Below, piece after piece: positions 21,856-33,691 of a stretch of 64,000 nucleotides of DNA (position 1 is the first letter of the stretch; each line of letters starts with the position of its first letter). A model generated the notes under the pieces. That model saw only the letters and a program-made list of their open reading frames with translations, ran no database searches and had not been told where the DNA came from. The DNA is taken from NCBI RefSeq assembly GCF_963678975.1, contig NC_089273.1, positions 32,054,973 through 32,118,972 on the forward strand, written 5' to 3'. The translations under genes were made by a program, and so were the position numbers. This DNA is from Dysidea avara (Eukaryota; Porifera; Demospongiae; Dictyoceratida; Dysideidae).

Positions 21856-24800
21856 TGATATATGTTCTAATGGATTACAACTGATGTCCACTACTTGTAT
21901 ATCAGTAACTTTTAGGGCACTAGTTACAACCGCAATTGCACTGTCTTCTTGCATTTCACAGTCTCTTAATCTTATTTTCTTTATACTTCTGTTAGTGGAA
22001 ATTAAGGTGGTAATTTTATCTGCTGCTGAAGTGTCAACCTTGCTACCACTGATATTCAAATAACATAAAGACGTCTTGTCCATTAGAGCATCTAGCACTT
22101 CTAATACATGACAAAGTGACAATTTACAGTTACCTAAATTTAAGCGGCATAGCATTGATTGCAAAGAAACACAGTATCGAAGGATGGTTGTTGAATGCTG
22201 AGGAAAGTCATTGTAACTGAAATTAAGAGTTTAAGAGATTTCACGTTTTCTAAAGAATTTAAAATTCTAGTGATGCCAGAATGTTCATTGAGTCTACAAT
22301 CAGACAAGTTCAAGTATGTAAGAGAAAGGGTATATGTGATAGTAAGTGCTAAGCATTTTGTAACCTCATCTGAAAGAGGTTGACAGCTAAGGTCAATCTC
22401 TGTAATCATTCTTGCACTAAAATTAACTATTGCTTGTAAAATTGCCATAAATGACAATCAGACAAATAGACACTGTGCAGTTTGCCACTTTCAAACATGG
22501 ATGCAATGTGTGTAGCTGCTTGTTGTGCCACATTTGAAATTTTATTGGAGCTCAAATTAACATATTCTAAATGGGAACACCTTGCTATCACAAGACAAAC
22601 TGCATCAACTTCTCTCTCACATAAATTACAGTTGGATAAATCTAAATGCATAAGTCCACTGTTTCCAATGTTGGATGCATTTGCATTGGGATGCTGCACT
22701 GAAATATTGTTATCACTGAAATCAAGGTAGCGCAATGAATTTTGTGCCCCAAGTATATCAAATAGAACTTTAATCCCAGTTTTTTCTATCTCACACTTTG
22801 ATGCATCTAAATGCTGTAATCCAGTGTTGTTACCAATTAGCTGAATCAAGCTTTCTATACGCATGAGCCAGAAGTATTGCCACTTAGATTCAAATACCTA
22901 AGAGTTGTAACATTATCAAATGTCAATAAATAATTATTATTAACAGAAATTTCACTGGGTCTCTGAAGCAACTAGACAGTTCTAAATGTTTAACAGTATG
23001 CGGTGATTTTGCAATTTTAAGACAAGCGCTACTTGAAATGTGGTTTTTGTTAATATTTAAATGCTCCAAAGATGATCTAATATTAAACTTTTCAGATAAT
23101 GTTTCGCTTAAAAATTCTGACCTCAGTGTACAGTGACAGAGGTCTAACAATCATAAGTTAGGATTGTTAGCTATAGTACCTCTTAATTTACTTTCATCAG
23201 TAATGGTAATTTTACTAAGACTTAGATACTCTAGTGATGTGACTAATGTTAATGCTTTAAAGATCTGTTCAGTTCCTTCCAATATTTGGCAATTTTTCAG
23301 AGCAATATGTTTTAGTGTATTTTTATTGCTGATCAAAACAATAACAAGGCCATCACTTGCTTCTTTAGTTAAAGTATTTTCACTAAGATCAATATGCTCC
23401 AGTGAAGAATTGCAATAATTGTGTCCTCTCATAGCACCTATCATATTGCCGAGAACATCATCTTGCATCATTAAGGCAGACATATTCAGATGTCGTATAT
23501 TAGTACTTTTAGCAAACAGTCTGGGAATCGCAAAGGCTGCTTAGCTAGAAATAACAAACTAAAATCTAGATAACTAAGGGTGGTGATTTGTACATTTTCA
23601 GAAAACTTATTGCCCTCCTTTTGGTGCAGTCTACAATTAGATATGTTCAAATGTGATAACGTGATAGCAGAGTTACTTGAAATAATGTTCAATACATTCA
23701 ACATCACTTGAAATGATACATCATTAGAACTAGGGACCCGCCGATTATGCTCATAATTTTACCTATTATGCTATGCTGCACTGCTCAAAAATTTACCTAT
23801 TATGCTTAAATTCATGCCCAATACTTACCCATTATGCTCAAATTATGCCTAATTATTTATGCCTTAGTTCTCATACTCTGCTAATAATTTCCAATTCATG
23901 GATAAATAATAAGTGGTTGCAGCACAAACTTACTTGTCAAAGTGTATATCACAGAAAAGATCGATATACTCTAATAGAACAGTCAGCTATGTGATTGTTC
24001 TATTAGAGTTACTGACTGTTCTATTAGAGTATATCGATCTTTCTGTGATAGCTATTTTGATAAGCAAGAATTCATACTGTTACACAAATATTCTACCTAT
24101 TATGCTAGCATTATGCTCAATGCTTTCAGACACCTATTATGTTCATAATTATGCCAGCATAATCGGCGGGTCCCTAATTAGAACTGATATCTAAATGACG
24201 TAGCAAGAGTTTTGCATTTCAATTTTTGTGCTATTTTTAGAAGTTCAGATGCTTTCACCTTGCAGTTTGATAAGTTCAAATGTTCCATATTGACACTATT
24301 ATACAACAATACACAAATTTGATCAACCAATTGTTCATTTATACAATTGGAACTAAGGTCTATATGGCGAAGTGATGAAATGCACTGTAGTTGGCTAAGA
24401 ATCTGCTTGATATTTTCTAAACTAGGCCAGAAACTTGACAAATTTACAAAAAGAATGTCAGCACTCTTATTCACAATACCTACTGCTAAATCAATTGCTT
24501 CATCAAAACAATTGTCATAACTGATATCAAAATGCTGCATGGTACAATTTTGCTTCATATTATTTAGAATCACTGATATATGAAAATCTTTTTGCTTTAA
24601 TCCAGAAAGAATTAAAACTTCCCATTGCATAGCATCACTTATGAACTGGAGAAATGGCAATAGTTCAACTAATACTTTAGTATTCATAATAATAAAACTC
24701 AAACCAAGAGAAGCAAGATGATTAAAATACTTTTGTATAGCAGTAACAATTCCCTTTAATGGAGAATTCAAAGTCAGAAAGCTTTAGTTCCCTCAATTGT

Positions 24801-24923
24801 GTATTTTTGCTAATAGTATTAACTATGTCCAGGGCAGCTTCATCACTGAAAGAAGTGTAGCTTAAATCAAGATGCACCAATGATGTTGCCTTTGTCAAAG
24901 CAAAAGTAATATTTGCAAAGTTA
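21850..24923 (-). pseudogene. LRR (ribonuclease-inhibitor/NLR type) protein, downstream half, broken
   Basis: Minus-strand frames carry about 28-residue repeats of the pattern L-x-x-L-x-L-S-x-N-x-I-S with a helical half (for example Y-V-N-L-S-S-N-K-I-S-N-V-A-Q-Q-A-A). These are cysteine/asparagine ladder LRRs as in NLR receptors and ribonuclease inhibitor. The frame is kept in pieces (24958-24722, 24771-24178, 23707-23486, 23483-23151, 23150-22923, 22864-22427, 22457-22140, 22164-21850), separated by single-base shifts or stops, plus a MITE at 23731-24176. It continues 5' in the segment beyond the BEL/Pao insertion. No NACHT, death or TIR domain is in the window, so receptor function is only inferred. 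The shifts could be real decay or base-calling errors. Confidence 0.7.
23731..24176. mobile_element. hAT-like MITE with exact 8-bp target duplication, inside the LRR locus
   Basis: The termini TAGGGACCCGCCGATTATGC and GCATAATCGGCGGGTCCCTA are perfect inverted repeats. ATTAGAAC flanks both sides (23723-23730 and 24177-24184). An 8-bp duplication with TAGGG ends is hAT-like. Inside are repeats of ACCTATTATGCT and a pair of inverted CTATTAGAGTATATCGATCT motifs. A second copy lies at 56883-57265. Confidence 0.8.
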
Positions 24924-24928
24924 CTTAT

Positions 24929-25151
24929 TGTCACGAAAATGGTGGTACTAATTGACAACCTCTCAACGAAATGAACTGGAACAAGCCAACGATATTCACG
25001 CCGCTTAACACTTCAAACCACTCAAACGTGTTAATCGCTTCAACTGATAACTTAAACACACACGTGACAGCATTACACAATTCATCAGTTACATCATTGA
25101 ATAAACCTAGCCTAACGTAATTACAAAACTAAAGATAAAATAAATGTTACA
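24929..25151 (-). repeat. 3' LTR of the BEL/Pao element
   Basis: 223 bp, TGTAACA...CGTGACA on the coding (minus) strand. It differs from the other LTR by about six or seven substitutions and a 3-bp indel, counted by eye. A short purine-rich tract (AACACGGGGAG) lies just inside and could be the polypurine tract. Confidence 0.9.
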
Positions 25152-25222
25152 CTCCCCGTGTTTGAGGCAACACAGTTGATCAAACATCTAACTACATAAT
25201 TATAATTACAAAACTTAAAAGT

Positions 25223-25876
25223 TCATTCACAAGACACTGTTGGGTTCTTGACTTCAACTGGGTACAGGTGTAAAATACTTCGTTTCAACAAACGTGTTGG
25301 AGTATCACCACTCCCTACTCGTACCAATGCTGCTCTAATCTTGCCATCTCTTCCAGCAATCAGCTCTTCCACAAGTCCCAGTTTCCAAAAGGCTCTCTTC
25401 GTGCTGTCGTCCTTCAAAACAACAACGTCTCCAACAGTGACATCTATAGAAGTTCCAGTTCGTCTCGAATTTGCCCTCAGTCCAGTCAAGTATTCCTTCC
25501 TCCATTGCTTGGTAAACTGATTCAACAAGTGTCTCTGTGTCTTGTACCTCTTGGTGAGTGTTTCATGCGTACTGGATATATCAAAATGACTATCATTCGG
25601 TTTTTCAGCAATCCGTCGTCCATAAATCAGGTGGAATGGAGAAAGAGTATAGCTGATTCCATCAATATCATCCTGTACATAAGTGAGGGGGCGAGCATTG
25701 ATGACTGACTCAACTTCAATAAGGAGGGTTTGTAACTGATCATAAGTTAAACTGGTATGACCCACAGTCTTTCTAAGACATCTCTTCACTCCTTGTACCA
25801 TCTTCTCCCAAAATCCTCCCCACTATGGTGCCTTCTCAACAATAAAACTCCATGTAATTCGATTATTGGTCAAGTA
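25223..25876 (-). pseudogene. BEL/Pao integrase, C-terminal part
   Basis: This segment resumes the integrase core right after element B1 (N-N-R-I-T-W-S-F-I), with an in-frame TAG where a tryptophan is expected before W-G-G-F-W-E-K-M. It therefore carries the third catalytic acidic residue (E). It then runs 192 codons through the C-terminal domain typical of BEL/Pao (V-G-D-V-V-V-L-K-D-D; W-K-L-G-L-V-E-E) to a stop about 70 bases before the LTR. Confidence 0.8.
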
Positions 25877-28238
25877 TCAAGACACACGGTAGTGTGTCGT
25901 GCGGCCCAAGAAGCCGGCGTGCCACCCGTGAGTATATTAACAGGAAGAAAGAAAACGTAATTTTCACACCTATGTAGCTCTGTGATCTGTCACGCTGCAG
26001 GTGGTCCCCCGCCGTAAGTGGTCCGGCCGGACCAACTACCGCGCCTCAAGTAGTCCGGCCGGACCATGTAAAGTTGCTGCAGATGGTCCACCCTGCTGCA
26101 GCTGGTCCCCCCAATGAAATCTCCACTATCAGCTTCCCAGTCAGTACTAGTTCAATGTCTTGATCAAAACGCATTGACCTCCACGAAATACGCAGTGAAG
26201 CGAAATTTGAGTAATGCATGACCAATATTCTTAAACATATAATTCTGAACATTGCATTGCTTTGCATTTGCACGTGGTTCTTAATTCGTGTAATTCGTTG
26301 TGGGCACTAGTGTCCCTTTTGATCCCCCTTTTCAAAAATATAAACAAAACATACTCTAATAGAGCAGTCAGTCAAGCAGAACAGTCACCAATATGACATG
26401 GCTTATTGTCATGTAGTCACCCACATGCAGTTGCCAGCAGTATGTGACAAGATAACACTAAGATGCATCTCTGGAAGAGGCTACAAATAAAGCTTCTGGG
26501 AACCTCCATCACTTTGGTGTAACTTGCAATGCTCAAATTACCGTCTCCACTTTCATGACACACCAACTGAACAGTTGGCTATAGTTTTCTCAGTTCTATA
26601 ATAAAACATGATTTAATCTCTATACTATGATTTAGGCTGGAGTATGGGTTAGACAGTTATTCTACCAATGGTGAAAACCATTAATTCACTTGGAAAAAAA
26701 GGCATGGACAGTGATCAGGAACTACTATTAGCTGCATGTTTCACACCTCATACACAGCTTCAATAGCTACAGACAATAATTTTTGAACATGCCGGCATGT
26801 ACTAAAATGTCAGTTTCATCAAAAATGGTATATACAGGCAGGCTTTAAACTCTCCATTAATGATACTAGAACTAATGCAGGATATGGTGACCTTAAGTGG
26901 TTCTTACAAGCCAATAGGTTAGTAAACTTAAAGTGTGACACATAATAGTTTAATTGAGTCACCACACACAATGGTACTTTTTTTATTGTTCTATATATTC
27001 CAGCCATATCTTATACCTTATTTACTTGGTTAAATACTGCAGCATTTATTATCTCAGTTTCAAAAATCAATATGGTGGCTATTCAAACTTGACCACCTCT
27101 CAATGTTCAAAAACAATGTTGAATTTTGAGCATAATGGGTTGGATTTTTGAGTACTGCTCAAAAGCATAATAGGCTAAATTAGCTTAAACCTAGCAGAGA
27201 ATAACCAAAGCTAATGCAAAAGGCTGCATGTCTTTCTGGCAATGAGCCTAAGTAGCATGCATGTATAAACACAACTTGGCTAGTTGAAAATAAGAAATCA
27301 TTTGTTCAGTTATGTAGATTCTCCATTTTAAAATCTGTTATTCACAACTAGATGTGCTTTTCAGTTACTTGGAGCAACTGATTGTGACAACCAGCAAGGA
27401 TTAACATTTTAGGACTTACAAAATCAGATACTATTACAGTAGATACTGTATACTCAGTAATGTTACTTAGTAGTTGTCAACAGACTTGTGTGTGTGGAGT
27501 CAGTAGAGGTTACTGATAAAGACAAGCTGAATGAGTTGTACAAGAAATTTTTGGAACGAAAAGGTGGAATTGGAATTTTACTTTATTTCTATTTCAAACT
27601 ATTGTGATAATGAGTCAGTGCTAGTACTTTCACGATTTCTATTTCTTGAATCCTGCACGTAGTTAAGATTCATACCAGCATTGACAAAATTTGCATTTAG
27701 TGGATTCTCTATAATATCCACTGTTTTACCTATAAATGTGAGAAAGCATCATTGTTATGACCAGACCAACCACCCTCACTGTTGGCCAGTGTTACAGTAG
27801 GGGATCAATAGCCAATCAAGCTAAATAATTACCAAATCTGAAAACTCCACTTGGTGTCCATGCAACTATTTACGTTACTGTATATTTCACCATTTTACAC
27901 AGGGTCATGGGTGTCACATGGTTATATAGGAAAGGGTTCACCATGCTCACAACAACACTTCACAAAAGCACTGACACAATTCATCATGAAGATTGTACTG
28001 GCCACTCAAAGTTGTAGGACTCTAAAAGAGTATACATGTAATATAAAATAATATTATTAATTAAGTGTGAGTAAGTTAGTTATTGATCACATGATCATTA
28101 CAAATAACTATCCTTGAAAACAATATCTGGTATCTCTTTTGCTTGATATTATGAAATTCTCTTCTTATGCATTATACTCCTTGGATATGGTCAATAGCTG
28201 TAAAGAGCTCAAGTAATTTAATTATAGATGGTAAAATT

Positions 28239-28385
28239 GTAGTTACAGTTTACAACTGCTACATAGCTGTTGATTCAGATGGCACTGACCTTCTTGGTGA
28301 CTTAATGACTACAATATCAGCACATCATGGACTGCATTATAGTGTTGTGCATGAGATCAGTGAAGGTGTTACTGTACTTCTATGA
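28239..28385 (+). pseudogene. Possible captured exon fragment inside the TGTCA element
   Basis: A 49-codon stretch (G-K-I-V-V-T-V-Y-N-C-Y-I-A-V, later H-H-G-L-H-Y-S-V-V-H-E-I) looks protein-like in residue pattern and is preceded by an AG, but no family was recognised. It may be a host exon carried by the transposon, or chance. Confidence 0.2.
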
Positions 28386-28738
28386 AAATCCAACTTCTAA
28401 TTTAATCATGCTTCATATCAATGACATAAGATTACCTTTCCAAGAACCTTTTATAATTGCATTTACGTGATGTGTATTAAGCCATTGTACTTTTCATCAT
28501 CATCTATATAGCACTGTAGCTGTAATGCATGGATGTGGGTACATTATGTGCTCAGGCATCACAGCTGATAAACCTCCATGCAGTAGCCTTTTGCTGTGCC
28601 AGTGGATTGTGCCAGTCAACCTCAATACTGTGAACACTAATAGTTAACTACTAATAATAGTATAAGCTAAAGTTTTGTTATTATGTCATTTATATGTAAT
28701 TTATCTTGTCGGCATTAAGCTGCAATTTTATTTGTATA

Positions 28739-28933
28739 CAGTGAACCTCTTTATTATGGACACTGTGGGACACAGAATTTTTGGACACTTTTTGCTATAA
28801 TATAGAGATTTTCCTTTTTCAGAGGTAAAAATGTATTGACCAGACCATTTGAGACCAAAATGTTTGTCCTTATTGTGGAGGTTTTTTCTATTGTGTCCTT
28901 AATTCGGGGAGTTTGTTAAGAGAGGTTCCACTG
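28739..28933. mobile_element. Pogo/Tigger-like MITE with TA target
   Basis: The ends CAGTGAACCTCTTTATTATG and (minus strand) CAGTGGAACCTCTCTTAACA are flanked by TA. The CAGTxGAACCTCT terminus is the well-known pogo/Tigger form. No transposase. Confidence 0.75.
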
Positions 28934-30349
28934 TATGTACTATAGTTAGCTATAGTGTTTTTACCCCTAATGCATGTTTACAGCAGCTGATTCAGGGTTT
29001 ATCAAAGGGGGTGCACCAGTATATGGAGTAGGGATCTGTGCCCCCCAGAAGCTAAAGCTTTTTGTAAGACAAAATTACGTTGAATGGTTTAGATCATACT
29101 GCTTTTTATGTGGACTACATTGATCAAGAGTGGTATAGGGACATTAAGTGACAATCGTGCCAGCAGATTATTATTATTATAGACCTAAAGAATGGCATAC
29201 ACAATATCGCATGCATTTCATTTGCAAGATATTCTTAGCAGGCTAAATGTACCAATGTAACTGTAGATGTTAGGTGACTGTTCTATTAGAGTATCTCGAT
29301 CTTGTACACGTACGCATACTAGTAATTATAAGGCCACTTCGAAGACCACAGTGGAACGGCCGGGAAGCTAAGTCGGCACAGTGGGGCACTTTGTGCCTAG
29401 CCCCACGACTTCTCAAAGATCTATGATCGAGTCTATGATAAAGCCAGTGGGGGACAACTTATGGCAGAGGGGGACCAACTGTGGCGGCGTAAGTTGTCCG
29501 GGGGGGACAAGTTGCAGTGCTGCAAGTAGTCCGGGGGGACCAAGTATGGTTGCTGCAACTGGTCCGGGGGGACCGATTTTGAGGGGACCGGTTGTAGCAT
29601 GACAGATCCCTTATCCGATTGGAACCAAATTTGCTAGAGAGGTGCCGGCCGGTAAGGGGAGTCTACACACCAAATTTGAAGAAAATCGCTCCAGCCATTT
29701 CCGAGATACGAGCGAACAAAATTTCGTTTTGATTTCTTCGTTTTTTTTCTTCTTCTACTTCTTCATTTCGCACATTCGAAACATCCGCCATAAAACACGA
29801 ATGCGTGCTCGGATCGGGCTGAAATTTGGCACACTTAAAGGGCTCATTAAGGCGGATCTGTGTACCAACTTTGGTAGGAATTCGATGAACATTAACGGAG
29901 TTATGACCGATTATTTGCGTAAATAAGGTCGAAGGTCTGTCACGCCTACAGGGTAAACTCCTTTGAGGAATCAGTTGAAAATTGATATGTAGATGGAGCA
30001 ACCATCGTAGGAGTGCCTTTTTGTGGTTTGAAAGGAATCGGGATAAAGACCACGGAGATATGACACAAAACCCGACCTGTGTCAAAATTACGCAATCGAT
30101 TTTTATGAATAAAAAAACATTAGTTTTCGTATCTACCAGGCAAACCGCTTAGAGCAATGAGCTGAAAATCAGTATGTAGCTGGAATAATCATCATAGAAA
30201 GTTCGTGCAGTAGTACAGAAGAATCGGATTACAAACCACTGAGTTATGATTCGAAAGGCAACTACGTGTAGCAAATGTGAGATCGAGATACTCTAATAGA
30301 ACAGTCACCCTAATAAAGCATTCAGCTGCATTTATAATTTACTCAATTA

Positions 30350-33095
30350 TATTACATTGCAAATTATTCTGTAGGGAATTCAGTTACAAACAAGTCACCC
30401 TGTAGTCAGATCAGCCAGAAGAAGGTACCTAATAGAGAGTTCAGCTACAAAGAAACCATCATGTAGAGAGTTCAGCTCAAACAAATTGCCCTGTAGAGAG
30501 ATCAGCTAGAAGAAGTTACCTTGTAGAGAGTTCAGTTACAAAGAAACAATCATGCAAAGTGTTCAGCTACAAACAAATCACCCAGTAGAAAGTTGCGCTA
30601 TGAACAGATCACACTGTAGAGAGTCCAGTTAGAAGCAAGTCATGTTGTAGAGAGATCAGCTAGAAGAAGTAACCTTGTAGAGAGTTCAGCTACAAAGAAA
30701 CCACCATGTAAGAGAGTTCATGCTGCAAACAAATCACCTGTAGAGAGTTCAGCAGGAACAAGTCACCCTGTACAGAGATCAGCTAGAAACAAGTCACCCT
30801 GTAGAGAATTCAGCTACAAACAAATCACCCTGTAGAAAGATCAGGTAGAAGAAGTTACCTTGTAGAGAGTTCAGCTGCAAACAAATCCCCTGTAGAGAGT
30901 TCAGCTAGAAACAAGTCACCCTGTAGAGAGATCATGATCAGCTAGAAACAAGTCACCCTGTAGAGAGTTCAGCTAGAAGAAGTCGCATTGTAGAGAGTTC
31001 AGCTACAAAGAAACCACCATGTAGAGAGTTCAGCTGCAAACAAATCACCCTGTAGAGAACTCAGCTACAAACAAATCGCCCTGTAGAAAGATCAGCTAGA
31101 AGAAGTTACCTTGTAGGGAGTTCAGCTACGAACAGATTACCCTGTAGAGAGTTCAGCTACAAACAAATCACACTGTAGAGAGTTCAGTTACAAAGAAACC
31201 ACAATGTAGAGAGTCCAGCTGCAAAAAAATCAATCACTCTGTAGAGAGTTCAGCTAGAAGAAGTCACCTTGTAGAGAGTTCAGCTGCAAATAAATCACCC
31301 TGTAGAGAATTCAGCTACAAACAAATCACCCTGTAGAAAGATCAGCTAGAAGAAGTTACATTGTAGAGAGTTCAGCTACAAAGAAACCACCATGTAGAGA
31401 GATCAGCTGCAAACAAATCACCTGTAGAGAGTTCAGCTAGAAACAAGTCACCCTGTAGAGAGATCAGCTAGAAACAAGTCACCCTGTAGAGAGTTCAGCT
31501 AGAAGAAGTCACATTGTAGAGAGTTCAGCTACAAAGAAACTACCATGTAGAGAGTTCAGCTGCAAACAAACACCCTGTAGAGAACTCAACTACAAACAAA
31601 TCGCCCTGTAGATAGATCAGCTAGAAGAAGTTACCTTGTAGAGAGTTCAGCTACAAAGAAACCAGAGTTCAGCTGCAAACAAATCACCTGTAGAGAGTTC
31701 AGCTAGAACAAGTCACCCTGTAGAGAGATCAGCTAGAAACAAGTCACCCTGTAGAGAGTTCAGCTAGAAGAAGTCACATTGTAGAGAGTTCAGTTACAAT
31801 GAAACTCCCATGTAGAGAGTTCAGCTGCAAACAAATCACCCTGTAGAGAACTCAGCTACAAACAAATATGCCCTGTAAAAAGATCAGCTAGAAGAAGTTA
31901 CCTTGTAGAGAGTTCAGCTACAACAAAACCATCATGTAGAGAGTTCAGCTACAAACAAATCACCTGTAGAGAGTTCAGCTAGAAACAAGTCACCCTGTAG
32001 AGAGATCAGCTAGAAAACAAGTCACCTTGTAGAGAGTTCAGCTAGAAGAAGTCACATTGTAGAGAATTCAGCTACAAAGAAACTACCATGTATTGAGAGT
32101 TCAGCTGCAAACAAATCACCTCGTAGAAAGTTCAGCTATGAACAGATCACCTTGCAGAGAGATCAGCTAGAAACAAATCACCCTGTAGAGAGTTCAGCTA
32201 GAAGAAATTACCTTGTAGAGAGTTCAGCTACAAAAAAACCACCGTGTAGAGAGTTCAGCTGCAAACAAATCACCCAGTAGAAAGTTCAGCTATGAACAGA
32301 TCACCCTGTTGAGAGTTCAGTTAGAAACAAGTCATCCTGTAGAGAGATCACCTAGAAGTATCACCTTGTAGAGAGTTCAGCTACAAACAAATCACCTGTA
32401 GAGAGTTCAGCTACAAACAAATCACCCTGTAGAGAGATCAGCTAGAAGAAGTCACCTTGTAGAGAGTTCAGCTATAAAGAAACCACCATGTAGAGAATTC
32501 AGCTGCAAACGAACACCCTGTAGAGAACTCAGCTACAAACAAATCGCCCTGTAGAAAGATCAGCTAGAAGAAGTTACCTTGTAGGGATTTCAGCTACAAA
32601 CAAATCACCCTGTAGAGAGTTCAGCTACAAAGAAATCATCATGTAGAGAGTTCAGCTGCAAACAAATCATCCTGTAGAGAGTTCAGCTATGAAAAGATCA
32701 CCCTGTAGAGAGTTCAGCTAGAAGAAGTCACTTATTAGAGAGTTTAGCTACAAAGCAACCACCATGTAGAGAGTTCAGCTGCAAACACATCACCCTGTAG
32801 AGAATTCAGCTACAAACAAATCGCCCTGTAGAGAGACCAGCTAGAAACAAGTCACCCTGTAGACAGATCAGCTAGAAGAAGTTACCTTGTAGAGAGTTCA
32901 TCAGCTGCAAACAAATCACCCTGTAGAGAATTCAACTACAAACAGATAACCCTGCAGAGAGTTCAGCTAGAGTCAAATCACCCTGTAGAGAGAATCCTGT
33001 AAAGAGTTCATCAACATACAAGCAGATCACCCTGTAGAGAGTTCAGCTATATTTCAAGTCACCCAGTAGAGAAATCAGCTGCAAATTATCCTGTG
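30350..33095. repeat. Satellite block 2, basic unit about 31 bp
   Basis: The same unit types as at 17225-20095, in the same orientation, with extra AGAAACAAGTCACCCTGTAG variants. The block belongs to copy B1. Confidence 0.9.
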
Positions 33096-33691
33096 GGGAT
33101 TAATTGACATGTAATAAATATATGCTCTCTTTTTATATTATGAACTCTTGATATATGCATTATATATATAATTTGTACATTTACTGATAAAATCAGAATG
33201 AGTTAAAGTATTTATAAAATCTGCTTCATCTTTTTCTTTTTCCTGTGGCAAAGAAAAATATATAGGTTAAAAAGCCCCAAAGCTGGCCATAGGCCGGCTT
33301 TGGGGTATACAAATACAAAAAGAAGTGAAATCTAATCAAAAACAGCCAAGCTGTAAAAAAAGGAGTGCGGCCCTTGAAAAGGCTATGGTGAAAAAAGATG
33401 TGAAATCCAAGGTGGCGGCCAAGAAATGGCTGTGATGGTAGGTTAATGGTAAAAATTTTAATAACAACAATTCAGGTGAATTTTGTGCCAATTGACCAAG
33501 CGGCACCAAATTCACCTGAATTGTCGTTATTAAAATTTTACCATTAACCTACCATCACAGCCATTTCTTGGCCGCCACCTTGGATTTCACATCTTTTTTC
33601 ACCATAGCCTTTTCAAGTGCCGCACTCCTTTTTTTACAGCTTGGCTGTTTTTGATTAGATTGACTTATCTCCTTTGACCTAGAAATCTTAA

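Larger units (their letters stand above)
25988..29604. mobile_element. TGTCA-ended DNA transposon (Ginger-like?), 3.6 kb, GATC target duplication
   Basis: The ends are TGTCACGCTGCAGGTGGTCC and, on the minus strand, TGTCATGCTACAACCGGTCC, flanked by GATC at 25984-25987 and 29605-29608. Copy B2 (45380-45405) shows the uninterrupted sequence with a single GATC. Subterminal arrays differ at each end: TGGTCCGGCCGGACCA palindromes on the left and GTCCGGGGGGACC units on the right. TGTNR-type ends and a 4-bp duplication suit Ginger DNA transposons, but no integrase-like transposase is seen, so the class is inferred. Inside are a pogo-like MITE and AT-rich DNA. Confidence 0.6.
25877..33659 (-). mobile_element. 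Satellite-carrying Helitron-like element, copy B1, inserted in integrase
   Basis: Plus-strand junctions are ...AAGTA | TCAAGACACACGG at 25876/25877 and GATTAGA | TTGACTT at 33659/33660. Closing the gap restores the integrase reading frame across an A-T dinucleotide, with no duplicated bases. Order on the plus strand: terminal hairpin, head, 3.6-kb foreign insertion (25988-29604), rest of head, satellite (30350-33095), GC hairpin near 33280, foldback end (33331-33659). Without the insertion it is about 4.2 kb, close to copy A. Head sequence differs from copy A, so this is a second subfamily. Confidence 0.55.

Noticed and set aside
28739-28933. Independent gene or promoter signal at the CAGTGAACCTCT sequence
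   Set aside because: It is the terminus of a short pogo-like MITE with TA flanks and no coding content.
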